Below are positions 7,717-12,115 of a DNA stretch of 12,115 nt, piece after piece. Source of the DNA: Burkholderiales bacterium (GTDB lineage: Bacteria > Pseudomonadota > Gammaproteobacteria > Burkholderiales > Usitatibacteraceae); the NCBI GenBank assembly GCA_017880705.1, contig JADGRS010000051.1, positions 1 to 12,115 on the forward strand. Reading direction: 5' to 3'. The first letter of the stretch is position 1. Each line of letters opens with the position of its first letter. The position numbers and the translations under genes are program-made. The notes beneath the pieces were generated by a model that saw only the letters and a program-made list of their open reading frames with translations, ran no database searches and was not told the origin of the DNA.

Positions 7717-9223
7717 GCTCGTTGCGGTCGCGCCACTGCCGCACGAGCCAGGCCGCCCCCGGGCCCGCGACCCCCAGGGCCACGCCCGCCGGGATGTATC
7801 GGTAGTAGCCCGAGATCGCCAAGAAGCACGCCGCGGCCCATCCCAGGCTGCAGAAGAGCTCGACGAAGTTCATCAGGACGTTCTGCCTCCCGCGCGCCTT
7901 CAGGTCGCGCGTCGCGCTGGGCTTCCCCGTCCACACCTGGATCACCGCCGCCGACGCCACTCCCGCCGCCGCGAACACGGCGACGATCGCGAACACGCGC
8001 AGCGACAGCCACGCGTACCACGCGAGAAACGGAACGATCAGCACGCCCACCGGCAGGAGCGCGGCGCACACCTTGAGCCAGCGCATGCGCTCCCGGGAGA
8101 TGGGCGAGGATTGCAGGAGGTCCGGCACCTCCTCGCCGCTCACCGTGAGCCATGCGAAGGTCCCGGCGACGCTCGAAGCCATGACCACGAGCGATGCGGC
8201 GAGCACCTGCGCGAGATCGCCGCGGCGCACCAGGATCATGAGCATCGGGACGAGGTAGAGGACCTGCAGCAGCGCCTTCGCGATGAGCATCGGATCGCGC
8301 GCGATGAGGATGAGCTCCTTGGCGATCACGATGCGCGCGAGGCCGCTGCGAAACCCGCGGCGGCGCGCACCCGGGCGCCAACGCGGCGATGCGGCGACCG
8401 CGCTTTCCTGCGCGGCGCTCGCAAAGCTCCCGGCCGTGAGGTGCATGGTGAGCGCGAATCCGCCGAATCCCAGCGCGAGCATCGCGACCGCCGGAAGGGG
8501 ATCGCCGAAGAACGCCCGCACAGGCCACGTGAGCAGGCTGTTCGGCCCGAGCCACGCCGCGCTTGCATCGGACTTGATCCATCGGGCCACGGCGTCCTGC
8601 GTGTATTTCGGCATCAGGTTGAAGAACTGGCTCGCGAGAACGACGAAGGCTCCCGCGACCGCGCCCAGGACCTGCGCCGCGACCCGCGCCCGCCGCGCTC
8701 CCAGCGCGCGCGCCAGGCCGAGCGTGCCCGCGAAGGCGAGCGCCGCGCAGAGCAGGCCCACGGAGAGGAGAACCGGATACCCCGCGAGCGATCGCCAGCG
8801 ACCGAGTACGGCGGCCATGTTCGCGATCGGAAGCAGGAGGAGCGAGAACAGCGCGATCGAGCCGAGGGCGACCGAGATAGCGCGCACCGTGTAAATGCCG
8901 CGGATCGGCACAGGCGAAGAAAGGAGGAGGTCCATGTCGCCGCGGCTGAAGATGGCGCTCACCGCGAGGCCGAACGCCATCGAGAGAATGAAGAGCAGCA
9001 GGATCGCGCCGCTCCACACCACGATCGTCGATCTTGTCCGCAACATCGCTTCCAGGTCGAGGTGGCGCATGAGCGCCCATCCCACGAGGTGCGCGAGGAG
9101 CATCGCGACCGCGCAGAAGCCGAGGACAAGCACGAGGTGCGCGCCGCCCGCCGTGCGCCACATCAGCCGCGCCTCGTGCGCGAACAGCCACGGCCAGGTC
9201 GCCGGCTTAAGGCGCCGCGCCAC
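7700..9223 (-). CDS. ABC-2-type exporter permease, about 12 membrane segments
   Basis: This 507-residue protein has about twelve hydrophobic segments (near 30-52, 66-92, 113-139, 147-172, 181-203, 241-264, 316-333, 337-361, 383-405, 408-430, 449-471 and 476-495), so it is an inner-membrane permease. The two halves look related: MDLLLSSPVPIRGIY (97-111) resembles PDLLQSSPISRERM (367-380), each after a pair of membrane segments. This suggests a duplicated six-helix unit, so one chain could serve as the whole membrane part. The GTG start at 9223 overlaps the ATPase gene by 17 bases and has GAGGG 5 nt upstream (9229-9233). Together with that ATPase it should form an ABC exporter; the substrate is not evident. 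Its 3' end overlaps the 51-aa ORF tail to tail by 17 bases. Confidence 0.85.
   Translation of the reverse strand: MARRLKPATWPWLFAHEARLMWRTAGGAHLVLVLGFCAVAMLLAHLVGWALMRHLDLEAMLRTRSTIVVWSGAILLLFILSMAFGLAVSAIFSRGDMDLLLSSPVPIRGIYTVRAISVALGSIALFSLLLLPIANMAAVLGRWRSLAGYPVLLSVGLLCAALAFAGTLGLARALGARRARVAAQVLGAVAGAFVVLASQFFNLMPKYTQDAVARWIKSDASAAWLGPNSLLTWPVRAFFGDPLPAVAMLALGFGGFALTMHLTAGSFASAAQESAVAASPRWRPGARRRGFRSGLARIVIAKELILIARDPMLIAKALLQVLYLVPMLMILVRRGDLAQVLAASLVVMASSVAGTFAWLTVSGEEVPDLLQSSPISRERMRWLKVCAALLPVGVLIVPFLAWYAWLSLRVFAIVAVFAAAGVASAAVIQVWTGKPSATRDLKARGRQNVLMNFVELFCSLGWAAACFLAISGYYRYIPAGVALGVAGPGAAWLVRQWRDRNELSAGA
7717..7748. repeat. 10-bp stem-loop at the convergent gene ends
   Basis: Bases 7717-7727 (GCTCGTTGCGG) pair with 7739-7748 (CCGCACGAGC): ten Watson-Crick pairs with one bulged T at 7723 and an 11-base loop. 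It starts on the base after the TGA of the 51-aa ORF and lies inside the last codons of the opposing permease gene. No T-run follows on the plus strand, so it is not a standard intrinsic terminator; it may stabilise or mark the 3' end of the pdh transcript. Confidence 0.5.
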
Positions 9224-9956
9224 CCGCGCCCTCGCTGGTGAGCTCGAGAAAGATGTCCTCGAGCGTCTCGCCGCGCGCCGAGCCGCCGCGAAGCTCGGCC
9301 ATGGTGCCCTGGGCGATGATGCGCCCTCGAGCGATGATGCTGATGCGCTCGGCGAGGCGCTCGGCGATCTCGAGGATGTGCGTCGTGAGCACCACGGTGC
9401 AGCCCTGCTTCACGCGCTCGATGAGGATGTCCTTCACGAGGCGCGCCGCGGCCGCGTCGAGGCCCGTGAGCGGCTCGTCGAGGATCATGACGGCGGGATC
9501 GTGGATCAGGGCCCCTGCGAGCGCGAGCTTCTGGCGCATGCCGCGCGAGAAGGTCTCGATGCGCCCGTCCAGCTTGTCGTCGAGGGAAAGGGTCGAGAGA
9601 AGGTCCGCGGCGCGCGCTTGCGCGGTGGCCGCGTCGATGCTCCACAGTCCCGCGACGAACTCCAGATATTCGAGGGGCCTCAGCTTTCCGTAGAGCAGCG
9701 GATCGTCGGGCAGGAAGGCGAGCACGCTCTTCGCCGCGCGCGCGTCGCTCGCGATGTCATGGCCGAGGACGCGCACGGTGCCGAAGTCCGCGCGCACGAG
9801 TCCTGCGACGATCCGCAGGGTCGTCGTCTTGCCCGCGCCGTTGGGACCGAGGAGCGCGTGGAACTCTCCGCGGGGAATCACGAGATCGAGCCCGTCGACG
9901 GCGGGCGTGCCGCCGAACTGCTTGTGCAGGTTGCGGATCTCGAGCGCGTCGCTCAC
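9207..9956 (-). CDS. ABC transporter ATP-binding protein
   Basis: This 249-residue nucleotide-binding subunit powers the adjacent permease. Visible motifs are Walker A GPNGAGKTT at 37-45, the signature FSRGMRQKL at 136-144, Walker B VMILDEP at 156-162 with D-loop GLDA, and the switch histidine H193 in TTHILE. The Q-loop position reads LPDDP (82-86), with no glutamine; acidic residues here are common in this NatA/CcmA-like exporter group. I chose the GTG at 9956 because it overlaps the GAF gene stop as GTGA and places the ABC domain at the N-terminus. A longer opening to 10118 adds 54 Arg-rich residues that are merely a shadow of the GAF gene. The start has only a weak ribosome site, so coupling to the upstream gene is likely. 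Confidence 0.93.
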   Translation of the reverse strand: MSDALEIRNLHKQFGGTPAVDGLDLVIPRGEFHALLGPNGAGKTTTLRIVAGLVRADFGTVRVLGHDIASDARAAKSVLAFLPDDPLLYGKLRPLEYLEFVAGLWSIDAATAQARAADLLSTLSLDDKLDGRIETFSRGMRQKLALAGALIHDPAVMILDEPLTGLDAAAARLVKDILIERVKQGCTVVLTTHILEIAERLAERISIIARGRIIAQGTMAELRGGSARGETLEDIFLELTSEGAGGAAP

Positions 9957-10660
9957 GGCAGCACCGCGGCGGCCACCATCGAGAGCGCGGCGATGACCAC
10001 GAGGCGCTCGGCGCCGAAGAATCCCTTCGGCTTCGCCTCCGCGTCGACGAGGCCCGTGACCTGGCGCGCGTCGTCGAGGATCGGCACGCACGCTTCCGAT
10101 TGCACGCCGGTATCGCAAACGTAGAAGCCACCGCCCGCCTCGACGTGCTTCGACACGTCGTCGAGCACCGTCGCGCGTCCCGTGAGGCCGACGGTGCTGT
10201 TGGTGCTGCGCTCGGCAAACTCGCGCGTGAGCGGAAATTCCGCGCGGGTGGGAAGCCCCACGTAGGAGACTTTCACCATGACGTCGATGCCGGCGGGGTT
10301 CACGCGCCGCTGGTAGACACCGACCCAGTCGGCGCCGGTGGTTTCCTGCGCCCGCTCGACGAGGCGCTCGAGAAGCGCGAGGCGGCGCGTCGTCTGCTCG
10401 GAGCGGCCACCGAGTATCGCCGTGAGATCGTAGGGAACGGGCGCGAGCTCGTCGACGATCGAGCAGCTCCCGTCCTCGGTGAGCATCGGCACCCGGTAGC
10501 GGTACAGCGATTCCGGATCGGCGATCGCCACCTTCTCGCCCATCGCCTCCACGAGGTCGCGCACCGCGCGCTCGACGTCGGCCTCGCGGCCCTGGAGCGA
10601 TTCGAGGCCGGCCACGCGCAGGTAAGAGGCGATACGCTCGCGAGTCGACGGCGCGTTCAC
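9953..10660 (-). CDS. GAF-domain protein, fRMsr-like but cysteine-depleted
   Basis: This 235-residue soluble protein begins with a helical region (1-105) and continues with a GAF-type domain (about 90-230). The stretch YVCDTGVQSEACVPI (180-194) followed by QVTGLVDAEA (200-209) resembles the segment of free methionine-R-sulfoxide reductases that holds one of their cysteines, and C182 falls in that place. The GVCGTA segment that supplies another cysteine in those enzymes is replaced by TVGLTGRA (156-163). The only other cysteines are C66 and C191. It may be a sensor GAF or a divergent reductase; I cannot decide. The GTG at 10660 overlaps the NUDIX stop as GTGA, and its own TGA overlaps the ATPase GTG in the same way. 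The 148-residue upstream extension in this frame is a shadow of the NUDIX gene. Confidence 0.82.
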   Translation of the reverse strand: MNAPSTRERIASYLRVAGLESLQGREADVERAVRDLVEAMGEKVAIADPESLYRYRVPMLTEDGSCSIVDELAPVPYDLTAILGGRSEQTTRRLALLERLVERAQETTGADWVGVYQRRVNPAGIDVMVKVSYVGLPTRAEFPLTREFAERSTNSTVGLTGRATVLDDVSKHVEAGGGFYVCDTGVQSEACVPILDDARQVTGLVDAEAKPKGFFGAERLVVIAALSMVAAAVLP

Positions 10661-11214
10661 GTGCGCTCGTTCTCCGCGCGCAGCGCCGGGCGCTCGTCCC
10701 ACTCGAAGGCGAGGCCGCGCGAGCGCATCCAGTCGGCGACGGCGAGCCCCGTCGCGCGCTTCCAGGGCCTGAGCTCCGCGGGCTTGCAACGGCGATACTC
10801 GGCGAGCTCGTTGCCGAGCGTGACCGTGCCGCGGGCCACCACGTGGTAGCAGAGCATCACTTCGTTCTTGCGCTCGAAGATGTAGTTGCCGACGAGGTTC
10901 GTCTCGAAGACGTCGAGCCCGAGCTCCTCCTTCACCTCGCGCACGACGGCCCGGCGTGGATCCTCGCGGGCTTCGAGGTATCCCGTCACCAGCGCGAAGA
11001 AGCCTTCGGGCCACGCGGCGTTGCGCGCGAGGATGATTTCGCCCTCGTGCTCGACGATGGCGCCCACCGCAGGAACGGGGTTGCCCCACTGCACGTAGCC
11101 GCATTCATCGGTGCATGCGCGGCGCTGCGACACGAGGCCTTCGATATCCTTGATGGCGCGGTCGGCAAGCGGGCGTGCGCAACGCGGGCAGTACGAAAAC
11201 GTTTCGAGGCTCAC
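10657..11214 (-). CDS. NUDIX hydrolase with N-terminal zinc ribbon
   Basis: This 185-residue protein has an N-terminal zinc ribbon, CPRC at 9-12 with C34 and C38, then a NUDIX fold. The box is a perfect match to GX5EX7REUXEEXGU: GYLEAREDPRRAVVREVKEE then LGL, residues 78-100. It should hydrolyse a nucleoside-diphosphate-linked compound with Mg2+. The layout recalls NudC, an NADH pyrophosphatase and decapping enzyme, but the NudC signature SQPWPFPxS after the box is absent, so I do not use that name. The start is GTG at 11214, 37 nt after the alaS stop, with no strong ribosome site. The next in-frame ATG would remove the zinc ribbon, so GTG is preferred. It is followed by the GAF gene with a GTGA overlap. 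Substrate unknown. Confidence 0.92.
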   Translation of the reverse strand: MSLETFSYCPRCARPLADRAIKDIEGLVSQRRACTDECGYVQWGNPVPAVGAIVEHEGEIILARNAAWPEGFFALVTGYLEAREDPRRAVVREVKEELGLDVFETNLVGNYIFERKNEVMLCYHVVARGTVTLGNELAEYRRCKPAELRPWKRATGLAVADWMRSRGLAFEWDERPALRAENERT

Positions 11215-11251
11215 GAGGCTTGCGGCTTCACGCTGGGGGACGAGCGGGAGC

Positions 11252-12115
11252 TCAGAGACGCTCCTCGACCCAGCCGCGCACGGATTCGAGCGCCGCGGGA
11301 AGCGCGGACGCGTTGGTGCCCCCGGCCTGCGCCATGTCGGGACGCCCGCCGCCCTTGCCTCCGACTTGCAGGGCGACGAAGTTCACGAGCTCGCCCGCCT
11401 TGACCCGGTTGATGAGGTCCTGGGTCACGCCCGCGATGAGGCTCACCTTCTCGCCCTCGGAGGCGGCGAGCACGATGGCGCTCGACGGGAGCTTCCCCTT
11501 CAGCTGGTCGAGCGTTTCGCGAAGCGTCTTCTGGTCGGCGCCCTCGAGCTTTGCGACGAGCACCTTCACGCCCTTCACGTCGATCGCGCTGCCGGCGAGG
11601 TCCCGTCCCTGGGAGGTCGCCATCTTCACCTTGAGGCGCGCGAGCTCCTTCTCCAGCGTGCGCGCGTTCTCGAGCGCGACGGCGAGCTTCGCCTCGATCT
11701 CGGCGGGCTGCGCCTTGAGCGCATCGGCCACCCGCGCGAGGCGATCCGATTCCTGCTGCACCTGCGCGAGCGCGACGGTTCCCGCGATCGCTTCGAGGCG
11801 CCGGATGCCCGCCGCGACGCCGCCTTCGGAGACGATGCGGAAGAGGCCGATGTCGCCGGTGCGCGCGACGTGCGTGCCGCCGCAGAGCTCGCGCGAGCTG
11901 CCGATTTCGAGCACGCGCACCTCGTCGCCGTACTTCTCGCCGAAGAGCATCATCGCGCCCAGCTTCTGCGCGTCATCGATGGGCATCACGCGCGCGCTGG
12001 TCGCTTCGTTCTTGAGCACCTCGGCATTCACGAGCGATTCGACGCGGCGGATCTCATCATGCGTCATGGGCGCGTTGTGGCTGAAGTCGAAGCGCGTCTT
12101 GTCCTCGTCGACGAG
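11252..12115 (-). CDS. alaS: alanyl-tRNA synthetase, C-terminal part (5' end outside window)
   Basis: The 287 visible residues are the C-terminal third of AlaRS, which charges tRNA-Ala and clears mischarged Ser/Gly. The visible part opens with [16 protein letters not shown], the middle of the editing domain. The zinc-site motif CGGTH follows at visible residues 78-82. A long charged helix rich in Leu, Glu and Lys comes next. The end is the C-Ala/DHHA1 domain with [15 protein letters not shown] and a terminal GWVEERL. The catalytic and tRNA-recognition domains and the first zinc ligands (HxxxH) lie beyond the right edge. The frame is open to the last base. An internal ATG at 12067 is not the start, because the homology continues upstream of it. 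It heads a co-directional run of five genes, with 37 nt before the NUDIX gene. Confidence 0.97.
   Translation of the reverse strand, partial: LVDEDKTRFDFSHNAPMTHDEIRRVESLVNAEVLKNEATSARVMPIDDAQKLGAMMLFGEKYGDEVRVLEIGSSRELCGGTHVARTGDIGLFRIVSEGGVAAGIRRLEAIAGTVALAQVQQESDRLARVADALKAQPAEIEAKLAVALENARTLEKELARLKVKMATSQGRDLAGSAIDVKGVKVLVAKLEGADQKTLRETLDQLKGKLPSSAIVLAASEGEKVSLIAGVTQDLINRVKAGELVNFVALQVGGKGGGRPDMAQAGGTNASALPAALESVRGWVEERL

Noticed and set aside
8111..9241. 376-codon open frame on the plus strand opposite the permease and the end of the ATPase gene
   Set aside because: It is an Arg/Glu/His-rich shadow; the minus-strand permease has clear membrane segments and gene overlaps.
9957..10118. 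54-residue N-terminal extension of the ATPase
   Set aside because: It is Arg/Gly-rich, lies out of frame over the GAF gene, and the GTGA overlap start fits better.
8895..10124. 409-codon open frame on the plus strand opposite the ABC genes
   Set aside because: No motif, and it is antisense to Walker A/B and signature-bearing ATPase codons.
10661..11104. 148-residue N-terminal extension of the GAF protein
   Set aside because: It is a shadow of the NUDIX gene in another frame; a GTGA overlap supplies the start at 10660.
10657..11214. Naming the NUDIX gene nudC
   Set aside because: The zinc ribbon and NUDIX box agree, but the SQPWPFPxS signature that defines NudC is missing.

Overview
This is a high-GC chromosomal window with strong G/C bias at third codon positions. 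It looks like ordinary conserved chromosome from a proteobacterium, most likely a betaproteobacterium. The main evidence is the pyruvate dehydrogenase operon: a homodimer-type E1 (AceE), an E2, and an E3 with its own N-terminal lipoyl domain. That E3 form is known from Neisseria and Ralstonia-type bacteria. No phage, insertion sequence, CRISPR array, tRNA or rRNA was seen. The lineage is an inference from gene content.

Layout. (1) Positions 1-1416, minus strand: a PP2C-type Ser/Thr phosphatase followed 16 nt later by an FHA-domain protein that runs off the left edge. Together they form a phosphothreonine signalling module. (2) Positions 1417-1720: a divergent intergenic region with a 70% AT island, two short overlapping palindromes and a good sigma70-like promoter facing right. 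(3) Positions 1721-7716, plus strand: aceE, aceF, a lipoyl-E3 lpdA and a 51-codon ORF that starts on the lpdA stop codon (TGATG). A 10-bp stem-loop begins at the base after that ORF ends. (4) Positions 7700-12115, minus strand: the 3' third of alaS, then a zinc-ribbon NUDIX hydrolase, a GAF-domain protein, an ABC ATPase and a 12-TM ABC permease. The last four genes are chained by 4-, 4- and 17-base overlaps, and all start with GTG.

How the genes work together. AceE decarboxylates pyruvate, AceF carries and transfers the acetyl group on lipoyl lysine, and LpdA reoxidises the lipoyl group, giving acetyl-CoA and NADH. The two lipoyl domains, one on E2 and one on E3, are nearly the same in protein sequence and share a perfect 31-bp DNA repeat. 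In the right-hand cluster the ATPase and permease form one exporter. The NUDIX and GAF proteins are translationally linked to it, but a common function cannot be read from sequence.

Nothing here is clearly a new system. The best leads are the coupled 51-aa ORF at the end of the pdh operon, the stem-loop at the convergent gene ends, the overlapping palindromes before aceE, the cysteine-depleted fRMsr-like GAF protein, and the unbroken run of six non-ATG start codons.
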